Origin: an uncultured Lachnospiraceae bacterium
Lineage (GTDB): Bacteria; Bacillota; Clostridia; Lachnospirales; Lachnospiraceae
Assembly (NCBI GenBank): GCA_910579685.1
Contig: CAJTVN010000017.1
Coordinates: 35,677 to 99,676, forward strand
DNA: 64,000 nt
Direction: 5' to 3'
The notes below the pieces were generated by a model. It was given only the letters and a program-made list of their open reading frames with translations, ran no database searches and was not told the DNA's origin. The translations under genes were made by a program, and so were the position numbers. Below, piece by piece: positions 40,693 to 49,246 of the stretch (positions are counted from its first letter, which is position 1; the number at the start of each line of letters is the position of its first letter).

Positions 40693-41078
40693 ACATTCAT
40701 GCGCCTCTTTTTGCCGCAGATGGAATCCCACTGACAGTCCCCGCAGATCTCCTCCCTCCTGCCGGCCTCGAGAACGCTCTTTCTGACCAGCTGCGCATAA
40801 TCGTGCCAGGAAAGCTCGTCCCCCTCCTTCATGCCGCAGAACGCAAGCACCTTTCTGTCATAATTTTCCACCTTGGAAGCCGTATTGCAGCTTCCATTCT
40901 CATTGTTCGGACATGCCGCGCAGATCGCATCCGTCCGTGCGGTAATACTCACTTTTGGATTCGCATCGAGGATTCTGCGCATTTCTCCCATATGCTCCGT
41001 GAATTGATTGCTGTAGCCCTTTCCCTCAAAGAAAGCCAGGCACATGCCGTGGTGGGCCCTGATCTCGTAGTCACTCAT
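40689..41078 (-). CDS. DUF1284 cysteine-rich protein
   Basis: About 129 residues. Several consecutive ATGs occur; the one at 41078 (MSDYEIRAHHGMCLAFFEGK) or 41081 is best placed behind GAGGA. The family hallmark RAHHGMC near the start and two cysteine clusters (CAACPNNENGSC and CGDCQWDSIC) suggest iron-sulfur or zinc binding. DUF1284 proteins are predicted Fe-S proteins of unknown function. It is 3' to bioY on the same strand. Nothing more specific can be said. Confidence 0.8.
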   Translation of the reverse strand: MSDYEIRAHHGMCLAFFEGKGYSNQFTEHMGEMRRILDANPKVSITARTDAICAACPNNENGSCNTASKVENYDRKVLAFCGMKEGDELSWHDYAQLVRKSVLEAGRREEICGDCQWDSICGKKRRMNV

Positions 41079-41124
41079 CATCATCATTCCTCGTTTTTTC
41101 AACTTTTTTTATTTTCCTGATTGA

Positions 41125-41694
41125 TCAGTCTATTTTAACAGCCTTTGCAAGATGCTTCGTCAGAAAAAGCGCAAGAGCGCCCTTGACAAGATCCGGCACG
41201 ATAAAGGGAAGCACGCACCAGGAAAGCACGGTGGCAATACCGATGGGCCCGGAATTTTTCGCATAGACCACCATGAACCACACGGTGCCGAATACATAGT
41301 ACACCGCCATCCCAAGGAGCATGGACAGGCCCAGAACCCATGTCTTCTTTCCCAGCAGGGCTTCCATGGCCCACATCAAGAGAGCGGAAAAAATAAAACC
41401 GATCAGATAGCCGCCGGTATTTCCAAGCAGCACGCCCATTCCTGCGGAAAATTCCGCAAAAACCGGGATTCCCACCGCACCCAGCAATAGGTAGATCAAA
41501 ACCGCCATGGTTCCCCGCCTGCCGCCGAGTGTTCCCACTGCCAGAAACAGCGCAAAGGTCTGCATGGTAAAGGGCACCAGCGTGGGAATGGAAATCCAGG
41601 AACAGATCGCAATCAGCACCGCAAACACCGCAATATAAACCATATCAAAGGTCTTGCTCCTGCTGCCGCCTTTTTCTTTTACAACTGTTGTCAT
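41125..41694 (-). CDS. bioY: Biotin ECF transporter S component BioY
   Basis: A 189-residue membrane protein with six helices. The substrate-binding motifs TMQTFALFLAVGTLGGRRGT and FSAGMGVLLGNTGGYLIGFI are the BioY signatures. I chose the ATG at 41694, 8 bases after GGAGG; the ATG at 41700 is too close to the RBS. It imports biotin, probably with a shared ECF energising module encoded elsewhere, since no bioM/N genes are adjacent. No BirA-type operator was recognised in its promoter. Confidence 0.94.
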   Translation of the reverse strand: MTTVVKEKGGSRSKTFDMVYIAVFAVLIAICSWISIPTLVPFTMQTFALFLAVGTLGGRRGTMAVLIYLLLGAVGIPVFAEFSAGMGVLLGNTGGYLIGFIFSALLMWAMEALLGKKTWVLGLSMLLGMAVYYVFGTVWFMVVYAKNSGPIGIATVLSWCVLPFIVPDLVKGALALFLTKHLAKAVKID

Positions 41695-41749
41695 CCTCAT
41701 ATCCTCCGTTTCATCCATATCGCAGCCGCACATATGGAAAATTTTAAAT

Positions 41750-41778
41750 AGGATAACACGACAGCTTTGAATTGTCAA
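41750..41778 (-). promoter_or_regulatory. bioY promoter
   Basis: The minus strand reads TTGACA (41773-41778), 17 bases, TATCCT (41750-41755), about 50 bases before the start codon. Confidence 0.7.
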
Positions 41779-41796
41779 CTCTAAACGTCCATTCAG

Positions 41797-42471
41797 TTAA
41801 CATCTTTCGTACATCTCCCTCAAAATAAAATCCACATCCTCCTGGCGGATATACCCTACCTTGTGATAGGAAAATCCCAGATTTACTTCAATGACCTTGT
41901 AGCCCCTGCGAAGATATTCGCCAAAGCCAAAGAAGACAGCCGCCGTGTCCGTCAGCACCTCATTGGACAGCGTGTCGCTGAAGCGGATCCCGTTGTAGTA
42001 CAGATACAGATGCATGACCTCATGAGCAAGGATCGCCGTCAGCACGTCCAGATTATAATAATCGTGGGTCTGCAGGTTAATGGTGGTAAAAGCGCCGTTA
42101 GTGGAAATGTTCCCCGCATATTCCAGCGTGGCGTCGTCCTTGAATTTCAGCCTGATCACGGATCCGTCAATTCCCACATGGGCTGCAATACTCACAAGAA
42201 GTTCCCGCAAAAGCTCCGGATCGCGCAGATTTTCCAAAAGCCTCTTTTCCAGCTCCTGCGGAATCACATAGGCCGGTCCCGGCGTCTTCCTGTTTTTGTA
42301 CAGAAGGTCAAGGCTGGAACGCAGCTTTTCCTTGTCAATTTTCCGGTAAGCCGCCGCCGGAATGGGAGGCTGCTTTAAAATAAAACGCTTGACCACATAG
42401 TAGACAAACCCGGCAAAAGTCAGCAGCTCAAACAGATCATTGATTGTAAATACGCCGTCAAACAATCGCAT
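41797..42471 (-). CDS. Putative membrane-associated zinc metallopeptidase
   Basis: A 224-residue protein starting MRLFDGVFTINDLFELL, with AGGGAGG 7 bases upstream. The first 30 residues contain a weak hydrophobic helix. The C-terminal half has AHEVMHLYLYYNG, an HExxH zinc site, and 15 or so residues later NEVLTDTAAVFFG, giving a glutamate/aspartate as possible third ligand. This resembles small DUF-type Zn peptidases. It follows the ABC-F gene by 13 bases and probably shares its transcript. The substrate is unknown. Confidence 0.7.
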   Translation of the reverse strand: MRLFDGVFTINDLFELLTFAGFVYYVVKRFILKQPPIPAAAYRKIDKEKLRSSLDLLYKNRKTPGPAYVIPQELEKRLLENLRDPELLRELLVSIAAHVGIDGSVIRLKFKDDATLEYAGNISTNGAFTTINLQTHDYYNLDVLTAILAHEVMHLYLYYNGIRFSDTLSNEVLTDTAAVFFGFGEYLRRGYKVIEVNLGFSYHKVGYIRQEDVDFILREMYERC

Positions 42472-42484
42472 TTCGTTTCCTCCC

Positions 42485-44329
42485 TCACTCCTGTGCGTCA
42501 ATTTTTGCTTTCAGCTCCTCCAGATACATCCACCGGTCCATTCTCTCCTCCAGGAGGCTTTCCGTCTCCTGCTTTTCCCCGGTCAGCCGGTTCAGCTTCA
42601 CAAAGTCAGCCGCCGCCTTTAGAATCTCATCTTCCAGCCGTCCAAGACGCTCCTCAAGGGAGACGATTTCCGCCTCGATGGTCTCATACTCCTTCTGCTC
42701 CTTATAGGTGAACTTCAGGCGGGAGGACGGCCTCTTCCAGTCGTTTTTTCTGCCGCCTTTGTCCTTGGAACCATTTTTGTCCTTCCCGCCCGGGTTCTTT
42801 GCGCCCCTGCCGCCATCCTGGTTCTCTTCCTCCTGCCGGCGCAGCCGGTAATCCGTATAACCGCCCTCGTGCTGGCGCAGTATGCCGCCTTCCTCAAAAG
42901 AAAAAATGCGGCGCACGGTCCGATCCAGAAAATACCTGTCATGGGAGACCACGATCACGATTCCCGCAAAGCTGTCCAGGTAATCCTCCAGAACGGTCAG
43001 CGTGGAAATGTCGAGATCATTGGTGGGCTCGTCCAGAATCAGCACATTGGGAGCTTCCATCAGAACCTTCAAAAGACAGAGACGCCTTCTCTCCCCTCCG
43101 GAAAGCGTCTTAAGAAGGCCGTACTGCTCCCTGCCCTCAAACAGGAAGAGCTCCAGCATCCTGGAGGCGGATACCTTTCCTTCCCGGGTCTCCACAAACT
43201 CCGCCACATCCCGGATATAGTCGATGACGGTCTGATCCGGATCCATCTGCTCCTGCCCGATCTCCTGGGCGTAGTACCCAAGCCTTACGGTCTGGCCCAC
43301 CACAATCTCTCCCCTGTCCGGTTGTTCAGACCCTGTGATCATTTTCATGAGGGTGGTTTTTCCACAGCCGTTTTTTCCCACAAAGCCGATCCGCTCGTCC
43401 TTCAAAAAGACATAGGAAAAATCCTCGATCAGAGCCTTCTGCCCATAGCGCTTACTCACATGGGAAAGCTCCACCGTGGTCCTTCCGAGTCTCGCGGCTA
43501 CGGCAAAGGACGCCTCCACCCTGCCATCCGAAACCGGTGCGGAAACATTTTTCAGCTCCTCATAGCGCTCGAGCCTTGCCTTCTGCTTGGTGGAACGGGC
43601 TCTGGCGCCCCGCTTTACCCACTCCAGCTCCTTGCGCAGAATGGACTGCCGCTTTCTCTCGCTCGCAAGAGCCGATTCCTCTCTCTGGGTCTTTCGCTGC
43701 AGATAGATCGAATAATTCCCCTGATAGGAATAAATACCGCCCTTGTCAATCTCAATGATCCGGTCCGTGACCCGATCCAGAAAGTATCTGTCATGAGTGA
43801 CCATGATCAGCGCTCCCGTTCTTCTCTTTAACTGCTCCTCCAGCCACTGCGCCATATCGCTGTCGAGATGGTTCGTGGGCTCATCCAGGATCAGAAGATC
43901 AGAGGGGATGAGCAGAGCGGCCACCAGGGCGAGACGCTTTTTCTGCCCGCCGGACAGATGAGCGCAGGGCATTTCAAACTCCGTGACGCCGAGCCTGGTG
44001 AGCATGGCCCTGGCCCGGATCTCCACGTCCTCCCCCTCCTGCCCTTTGCTCTCCGTATACTTTCGAAGCACCGCCTCCAGCACCTTCTCCTTGCCGTCAA
44101 AGACGGGATTCTGCGGCAGATAGCCGCATACCACGTGTCCGGCCAGGGTGATGGAGCCCTGATCCGTCTCCTCCTGATTTGCTATCATCTTAAGCAGCGT
44201 GGACTTGCCCGTCCCGTTGATTCCGATCACGCCGACCTTCTCCCCCTCCTGCATGGAAAAGGAAGCCTTGTCAAAAAGCTTCCTCTCCCCGTAGGATTTC
44301 TCTATGTTTTCCACTGTCAGAATATTCAT
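42485..44329 (-). CDS. ABC-F family ATPase
   Basis: A 614-residue cytoplasmic protein with two ABC domains and no membrane segments. Walker A motifs are GINGTGKSTLL and GKNGCGKTTLM; signatures are HLSGGQKKR and TLSGGERRR; Walker B motifs are LLILDEPTNHLD and VLILDEPTNDLD. Between the domains lies the ABC-F linker (RKELEWVKRGARARSTKQKA). A C-terminal extension has a Gly/Lys/Asp-rich segment and a coiled coil (about 555-610), as in Uup-type members. ABC-F proteins act on the ribosomal E site. Whether it protects against antibiotics or is a housekeeping Uup-like factor cannot be decided here. Confidence 0.92.
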   Translation of the reverse strand: MNILTVENIEKSYGERKLFDKASFSMQEGEKVGVIGINGTGKSTLLKMIANQEETDQGSITLAGHVVCGYLPQNPVFDGKEKVLEAVLRKYTESKGQEGEDVEIRARAMLTRLGVTEFEMPCAHLSGGQKKRLALVAALLIPSDLLILDEPTNHLDSDMAQWLEEQLKRRTGALIMVTHDRYFLDRVTDRIIEIDKGGIYSYQGNYSIYLQRKTQREESALASERKRQSILRKELEWVKRGARARSTKQKARLERYEELKNVSAPVSDGRVEASFAVAARLGRTTVELSHVSKRYGQKALIEDFSYVFLKDERIGFVGKNGCGKTTLMKMITGSEQPDRGEIVVGQTVRLGYYAQEIGQEQMDPDQTVIDYIRDVAEFVETREGKVSASRMLELFLFEGREQYGLLKTLSGGERRRLCLLKVLMEAPNVLILDEPTNDLDISTLTVLEDYLDSFAGIVIVVSHDRYFLDRTVRRIFSFEEGGILRQHEGGYTDYRLRRQEEENQDGGRGAKNPGGKDKNGSKDKGGRKNDWKRPSSRLKFTYKEQKEYETIEAEIVSLEERLGRLEDEILKAAADFVKLNRLTGEKQETESLLEERMDRWMYLEELKAKIDAQE

Positions 44330-44374
44330 TCTTCCCGCACCTTTCCGCTTCCCGCAATCCGCCGGACCGATCTT

Positions 44375-45271
44375 TCATCGCCCCGCCAGTCTCTCATACT
44401 CCTCGTCCGTGATCCGCAGGATGCCGCCGTGGCGCTTTTTCGTCCGGCCCAGGTCGTACTCTCCGGGTGAAAGAATCCTGAAATTGCCGGAAGAAAGATC
44501 CTCGGTCAGCATGGGCAGATATCCCTTTCCGCTCTGGAACTGATCCGCTATCACACACCAGGTTTTCCCGTCCGCAAGCAGATACCCTTCCGGACCCTCC
44601 ACACCGGCAAGTGCGTCAAATGTGGCGCAGGGGATCCGCTCAAAGCCTCCGGTAAGGGAATCCGACACCTCCAGCAGCAGCTTTTTGACCGTCTCGTCCT
44701 TGGATATGCGGTAGTACCTGCCTCCGCTCTCTAATATGGTGGTATCGATCACATGATTTTCCCGCTCCATATAGAGGAAGGTCTCCGTAAATTCCCGGAA
44801 ATCCTTTGTGTAACAGGCATAGATTCTCTGCTTTGGCCTCATCTCATACCCGGTCTTTACATTGGAGGCAAAAAACACGAAAAAGGCTTCCTTTTCCCTG
44901 TCATACACGGCCTCCGGCGCCCACACGCACCCGGCCTGCGAAATTCCCACCTGACAGCTTCTCTCCTCTGACCAGTGTACCAGGTCGTCGCTCTCCCAGA
45001 CAATCATACTCCTGCTGCCATGCTCCTGCGCATGGATCCATCCCTCTCCGGCCTCGATCCGCAGATCCGTGGCGATCAGATAGATCCTTCCCGTCGCCGG
45101 ATCCCTTACCAGAAACGGATCCCGCACCCCCTTTGTCCCCGTGCGGGAAAACAGCACGGGTTTTCCGCCGTTTAAATCCTCCCAGTGCAGCCCGTCCCTG
45201 CTGAGCGCAAAGTAAATCTGCTCTCCGTCCTTCTGCTCCCCGATAAAATGTGTAAATAAATATGCCGCCAT
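44375..45271 (-). CDS. Glycoside hydrolase family 43-like protein
   Basis: A 298-residue protein with the five-bladed propeller pattern of GH43. KGVRDPFLVRDPATGRIYLI carries the conserved Asp and Pro-Phe. CVWAPEAVYDREKEAFFVFF corresponds to the WAP(E/D) block, and VEGPEGYLL holds the general-acid Glu. No signal peptide is present, so it acts on internalised oligosaccharides, most likely arabinose or xylose side chains. The first catalytic Asp near the N-terminus is not obvious, so activity is a family inference. GH127 and GH8 genes follow upstream on the same strand. Confidence 0.85.
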   Translation of the reverse strand: MAAYLFTHFIGEQKDGEQIYFALSRDGLHWEDLNGGKPVLFSRTGTKGVRDPFLVRDPATGRIYLIATDLRIEAGEGWIHAQEHGSRSMIVWESDDLVHWSEERSCQVGISQAGCVWAPEAVYDREKEAFFVFFASNVKTGYEMRPKQRIYACYTKDFREFTETFLYMERENHVIDTTILESGGRYYRISKDETVKKLLLEVSDSLTGGFERIPCATFDALAGVEGPEGYLLADGKTWCVIADQFQSGKGYLPMLTEDLSSGNFRILSPGEYDLGRTKKRHGGILRITDEEYERLAGR

Positions 45272-45327
45272 GTGACTCTCCTCTTTCTGCCTGTACGCTT
45301 TGTCCGTACGTTTTCTGCGATAGTTAC

Positions 45328-45356
45328 AGTATACACATGTCGTGGGATTTTCACAA
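45328..45356 (-). promoter_or_regulatory. Promoter of the GH43 gene
   Basis: The minus strand reads TTGTGA (45351-45356), 17 bases, TATACT (45328-45333). A short inverted repeat GTACG/CGTAC lies just downstream at about 45292-45309. Confidence 0.55.
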
Positions 45357-45386
45357 GACTTTACATGGCCCGCTTATCGTCTTATT

Positions 45387-46301
45387 TCATGATGAGAGAT
45401 GGTCATAAGCCTCCACAAGAGGACTGTTCAAAATCCGGAATTCCCGCTCCCTCTCCCAGAAGGCGCAAAGCCGGTCAAAATGCTTATCCGGCTCCAGAAG
45501 CAACTCTGCCAGCGTATCCAGTTTTTGCAGTTCTGCTTCTGTCAGCCGATCCAGCCTCCCGTCCAGGTAAGCGGGCAGAAAGCTGTAGGTCAGCTCATTG
45601 TTCATAAGCGCATGGAAATCATATATCAGATAACGGATCAGTGCGGGGAGAGAGCAGGTTCCCAGCCTGTCCGCATACAGGAATCGTCTCCCGTCTGTTT
45701 TTCCGCTCCTTGTGGCAAGGTAGGCTTCGGCGGCCCAGTCAAAGCTCTCCTGTGGCATATCGTACTGAGAAAGAGGCATGCCGCCCTCCTCGTAAAAACC
45801 GTCTGCGTCAAAGGTGATCCAGCGCTCCTTTTCTTTACTGTAATATTGATTGATCCAGTGATCCATGCTGACGCTTTCTTGAAAGTAAGGGGCGAATCCG
45901 GCGCGGCACCTTGCCGGAATCCCCTTGGCCTTTAAAATCGCACTCATCAGCACGGACACGTAGCGGCATGTTACCACGATCTTATTCTCCACCCTCCGAT
46001 CCTTCACAAATCCTCTCCCATCCAGACGGAACAGCTCTGCGGTAAGCGCCGGGGCTGTCAGAAGCATATCGTCCTCACAACGCATCCGATACCAGGGATA
46101 CCTGCTCATATCGCCGTACAAAAGCTTTGCATTGGCATTGGTGTTTCCCTCCTTCAATGTCACCCGATGGATCACCTGGCCGCAGACTAGTCTGCCCAGA
46201 ACGGAAATATCGTCCGGCAGGGATCTGAAATAATCCCCGTAGCATCCCGCATAGGTATAGGTTCCCGTCTTTTGATAGTGCTCCAGAATACGCTTGTCCA
46301 T
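45387..46301 (-). CDS. Transglutaminase-like domain protein
   Basis: A 304-residue cytoplasmic protein. The transglutaminase core is visible: the Cys in VVTCRYVSVLMSAILKAKGI, the His in MDHWINQYY and the Asp in WITFDADGF. The pattern is that of bacterial transglutaminase-like proteases or amidases rather than cross-linking enzymes. There is no signal peptide. It lies between the GH127 and GH43 genes with sizeable gaps, so co-transcription is uncertain. Function unknown. Confidence 0.8.
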   Translation of the reverse strand: MDKRILEHYQKTGTYTYAGCYGDYFRSLPDDISVLGRLVCGQVIHRVTLKEGNTNANAKLLYGDMSRYPWYRMRCEDDMLLTAPALTAELFRLDGRGFVKDRRVENKIVVTCRYVSVLMSAILKAKGIPARCRAGFAPYFQESVSMDHWINQYYSKEKERWITFDADGFYEEGGMPLSQYDMPQESFDWAAEAYLATRSGKTDGRRFLYADRLGTCSLPALIRYLIYDFHALMNNELTYSFLPAYLDGRLDRLTEAELQKLDTLAELLLEPDKHFDRLCAFWEREREFRILNSPLVEAYDHLSS

Positions 46302-46322
46302 AATTCTCCTCCAAATCTTTTA

Positions 46323-46372
46323 CGCCTGTGTGACCTGCCCGGAAGCCCGAAAGCCAGGTGCCGGCACAGGCG
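46323..46372. repeat. Long interrupted hairpin upstream of the transglutaminase-like gene
   Basis: CGCCTGTG (46323-46330) pairs with CACAGGCG (46365-46372), and inner ACCTG pairs with CAGGT. It begins about 20 bases upstream of the gene start, in its probable 5' untranslated region. No T-run follows. It may be a regulatory RNA hairpin or operator. Confidence 0.4.
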
Positions 46373-46512
46373 GCAGGGCAAAGGGCGGGTCGCACAGATG
46401 CAATCTTTTTTGTATTGTCCCATGATACCATCTGAAGGTTTTTATTTCCCGACATTCTCTGCTCGCTTTTGTCCATATGCACAAGCCCGCATGCAGACAT
46501 TGGAAAAAAGCA

Positions 46513-46546
46513 GAAAAAGAGCGTTTATCTGTTCCGGATAAACGCC
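46513..46546 (-). terminator. Terminator after the GH127 gene
   Basis: On the minus strand GCGTTTATC pairs with GATAAACGC around a short loop, followed by TCTTTTTC. It lies 33 bases after the GH127 stop. Confidence 0.85.
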
Positions 46547-46578
46547 CTTCATAAGCATCTGGATATCTGGCCGATCCC

Positions 46579-48435
46579 TCAGATCAGGGGAAAATACACC
46601 TGGTATCTCTCGTATCCGATCTGATAAAGAGGAAGAAACCGAATCCCTGGATCCTGGTATCTGGTCTTAAAGCTGCATTTCCAGCTTCCCCACTCCCGCT
46701 CATTCTCATGTACAAGAAGCTCCTGTGGCTCCCTTCCATGTGTATCCAGGCTTCTCTCTTCCCCGCAAAGGCCCGCCAGAGCGATGGGGCCGTAAGAGAA
46801 CGCAACGGTTCCTTCCTCCCCTTCCAGAGGCGTACAGGAGATTGCAAGCGGCAGAATCAGGCGGATTTCATCCCCTTCCTTCCATCTGCGCCCTATCACC
46901 GCAAAGTTCCCCGGTGCGGTGGGAACGGATGCCCTCTCCCCATTTATCTCGATCAGAACCTCTCCCTTTACCCATGCGGGAATCCTCAGACAGAGGTCAA
47001 ATTCCGTCTCCTGACCTGTCTGCACCCGGAATCCGATTGCCATACAGTCCGGATGATTCGGGTATTTCCTCGTGTTCTCGTGGAAGCACTGCCCGGCAGA
47101 GCTGGTGCTTGAAAAATGGAAGCTTCCGCTTAAGCTGTCCCTCTTCTGTTCCAGCACGATCTCCTGGCCGTCCACGGTAAACACTGCGGTGGAATCAAAA
47201 TACTGCGCCACATAGACCTGCCTGCCATCCTGATAATACAGATACCGGTTGTGGGCGGCGTTGGCCTGAACCACCGTTCCATGACAGCAGAAGAAATCCT
47301 GGGTCTTGCTGGCCCAGCCTTTTCGCTCGCCTGCCCGAAACGGCAGGAAATACGTCAAAAGCCCCTCCGGCGGATATTCGCTCTTCTGTCCGTTGGCCAG
47401 GTTCTCCCTCCAATAGGCCTGCGCCATGATCCCGTTATAAATATTTTTTTCTATGTAATCCAGATAGGAAGGATCCTTTGTCCAGGTAAACAGGATATCC
47501 GCCAGACGGATCATATTGTAGACCGTGCAGTGCTCCTGGTTCTTGTCCCCCAGACGCACGGCCATGGAATGCTTCGGCGTCCAGACCTCCCCGCAGGTCT
47601 GACCGCCGGTCACGAATTCTCCCCTCTGCGTCACCGCCATGTCCCAGTAGGCCGTGACAATGTTGCGGTAACGCTCCTTTCTCGTCTCCTCGTAAATTCT
47701 CGCACATCCGATGATTTCGGGAATCGTGGTGTTGGCGTGCATGTTGGTGAGAAGATCCACCCCCTCAAGCAGAGGCTCGAACAACCGCCTTCTGTCATAA
47801 CGTTCCATAAGGGTCAGATAGCTCTCGTCCTTCGTGAACTCATAGAGGTCAGCCCACACTTCCAGCATACCGCCTGTCTCAAAGTCCAGAATATCGTCCA
47901 TCTGGCCGCGGTCAAAGCCCTCCGTGAATGCAAGAAACCATTTTGAAAAGTCCACCGCAACCTGCAGCGCCTCTTCATTTCCGGCATAGCGGTACATGTC
48001 CAAAAGCCCCATAAAGGTTTTGTGTACCGTATAATGGGGAGCCCACACCGCCTTTCCGGCTGCGATCCACTTAAAATATTTCTCCGGGATGGATGCGGCC
48101 CACTGGCCTCCGTTGTCAATCTGGCACAGACGCAGCTCATGGACGATACGGCCCGCCTTTCCGATCAGCTCCTCATTCCCGTCCTCCGCATACCGCATGG
48201 CCGCAGCGCTCAGCCAGTGTCCCAGGAAATGTCCCCGCAGCTGGCAGCTGGGATCCTCCCAGCCCCCGTGCTTTAACTTCTTACTCCCGAATTCCTGATA
48301 TCTTCCCGCCTCCAGGGTGTAGTTCTGTAAAAGAGCACCGGAATCCAGCTCCATCAGATAATCCTCGTTTCGTTTCTCCCTTGCCAGCAGCTCTCCGTCC
48401 TGGAGAATTACATTTTTTCCTTTTAACGCTTCCAT
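46579..48435 (-). CDS. GH127-type beta-L-arabinofuranosidase (DUF1680 family)
   Basis: A 618-residue cytoplasmic enzyme. I chose the ATG at 48435 because AAAGGAG lies 8 bases upstream; the longer frame has no RBS. Conserved blocks include LRGHFLGHWLSAAAMRYA, HYTVHKTFMGLLDMYRY, HANTTIPEIIGCARIYE, QEHCTVYNMIRLADILF and FFCCHGTVV. In GH127 the cysteines and a glutamate bind zinc, and one Cys is the nucleophile; the CC pair and the earlier Cys are present. It would release L-arabinose from arabinan or arabinoxylan fragments. GH146 is a close alternative family. Confidence 0.9.
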   Translation of the reverse strand: MEALKGKNVILQDGELLAREKRNEDYLMELDSGALLQNYTLEAGRYQEFGSKKLKHGGWEDPSCQLRGHFLGHWLSAAAMRYAEDGNEELIGKAGRIVHELRLCQIDNGGQWAASIPEKYFKWIAAGKAVWAPHYTVHKTFMGLLDMYRYAGNEEALQVAVDFSKWFLAFTEGFDRGQMDDILDFETGGMLEVWADLYEFTKDESYLTLMERYDRRRLFEPLLEGVDLLTNMHANTTIPEIIGCARIYEETRKERYRNIVTAYWDMAVTQRGEFVTGGQTCGEVWTPKHSMAVRLGDKNQEHCTVYNMIRLADILFTWTKDPSYLDYIEKNIYNGIMAQAYWRENLANGQKSEYPPEGLLTYFLPFRAGERKGWASKTQDFFCCHGTVVQANAAHNRYLYYQDGRQVYVAQYFDSTAVFTVDGQEIVLEQKRDSLSGSFHFSSTSSAGQCFHENTRKYPNHPDCMAIGFRVQTGQETEFDLCLRIPAWVKGEVLIEINGERASVPTAPGNFAVIGRRWKEGDEIRLILPLAISCTPLEGEEGTVAFSYGPIALAGLCGEERSLDTHGREPQELLVHENEREWGSWKCSFKTRYQDPGIRFLPLYQIGYERYQVYFPLI

Positions 48436-48501
48436 GTTACAGCTCCTTTCAATGGTATCCTTTGTATGTATTATGTTCTGTTTCAACAGGAAACTAAATG
48501 G

Positions 48502-48534
48502 ATTATCCGCTGATTAATATGGAGAATTATCCGC
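48502..48534. repeat. Direct repeat upstream of GH127
   Basis: ATTATCCGC occurs at 48502-48510 and again at 48526-48534, a 24-bp period, upstream of the GH127 start. It could bind an AraC-type regulator. No such regulator is adjacent. Confidence 0.4.
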
Positions 48535-48541
48535 ACTGCCG

Positions 48542-49150
48542 TCACAAGGCCTTCACATATACGCCGTCTTCCCGGACAAAGCCCATCCTTTTCAGATAAT
48601 CCTCATGCGCTCCCGGCTCTCCCGGAAAAACCAGGCGGTGAAATCCCCGCTCCCGCAGCCGGCCGTACAGATATTTCCCCACGGAACAGTCCCGGTACTG
48701 GGGCGTGGAATAATCCAGCAGGATCTCCAAAACGCCCTCTTCCCGCAGCCGGCCAAGCAGCACCCCGGCCGGGGTCATTTTGTGGCAGATCAGATAGGCC
48801 GCATCGGCTTCCTCTGCGTCAAGTTTTATTCCCGGAAAACAATTCTCAATGTCGCTTCTGTAGTAATCCAGAAAGCCTGCCAGCATCCCGCCATCCCTTT
48901 GTTCCTGCGTCAGCGTGTACTGCCTGTCCGGGTGCCGAAGGCGCACCAGGTAATAAATATTTATGCCGACCAGGCAGAAATTCATGAGTGCGGTGGGATA
49001 AGAGTGTATGATCAGCGCATAGCCGGCAAAAACAAGGCTGCCCACAGCGTTTATCACCCGCAGCTTCACCACGGACGACATCAGAAACGAAATTAGCACC
49101 AAAACCGAACCCAGATAACCGATCATCTCTATTATCATGCCACTGTCCAT
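48542..49150 (-). CDS. YgjV-like membrane domain fused to an acetyltransferase-like domain
   Basis: About 202 residues. I take the ATG at 49150 (MDSGMIIEMIGYLGSVLVLI); the Met at 49138 is an alternative, and neither has a strong RBS. The first 80 residues contain three hydrophobic helices matching YgjV-type proteins (ISFLMSSVVKLRVINAVGSL, PTALMNFCLVGINIYYLVRL). The C-terminal 110 residues look like a GNAT fold: a beta-strand pair, then CSVGKYLYGRLRERGF and the final YLKRMGFVREDG typical of acetyltransferase ends. The combination is uncommon as far as I know. It follows GH8 closely on the same strand. Confidence 0.7.
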   Translation of the reverse strand: MDSGMIIEMIGYLGSVLVLISFLMSSVVKLRVINAVGSLVFAGYALIIHSYPTALMNFCLVGINIYYLVRLRHPDRQYTLTQEQRDGGMLAGFLDYYRSDIENCFPGIKLDAEEADAAYLICHKMTPAGVLLGRLREEGVLEILLDYSTPQYRDCSVGKYLYGRLRERGFHRLVFPGEPGAHEDYLKRMGFVREDGVYVKAL

Positions 49151-49246
49151 TTTATACCCATACCTTTCCCGAATGAGCCCATCCCATATAGGAACAGGCC
49201 CACCGCTCTCCATTCAGAATATCCGCCGCCTGTAAAAGCCGGCCTT

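Noticed and set aside
41750..41800. BirA operator in the bioY promoter
   Set aside because: No long TTGTTAAC-type inverted repeat was found; only a normal promoter is visible.
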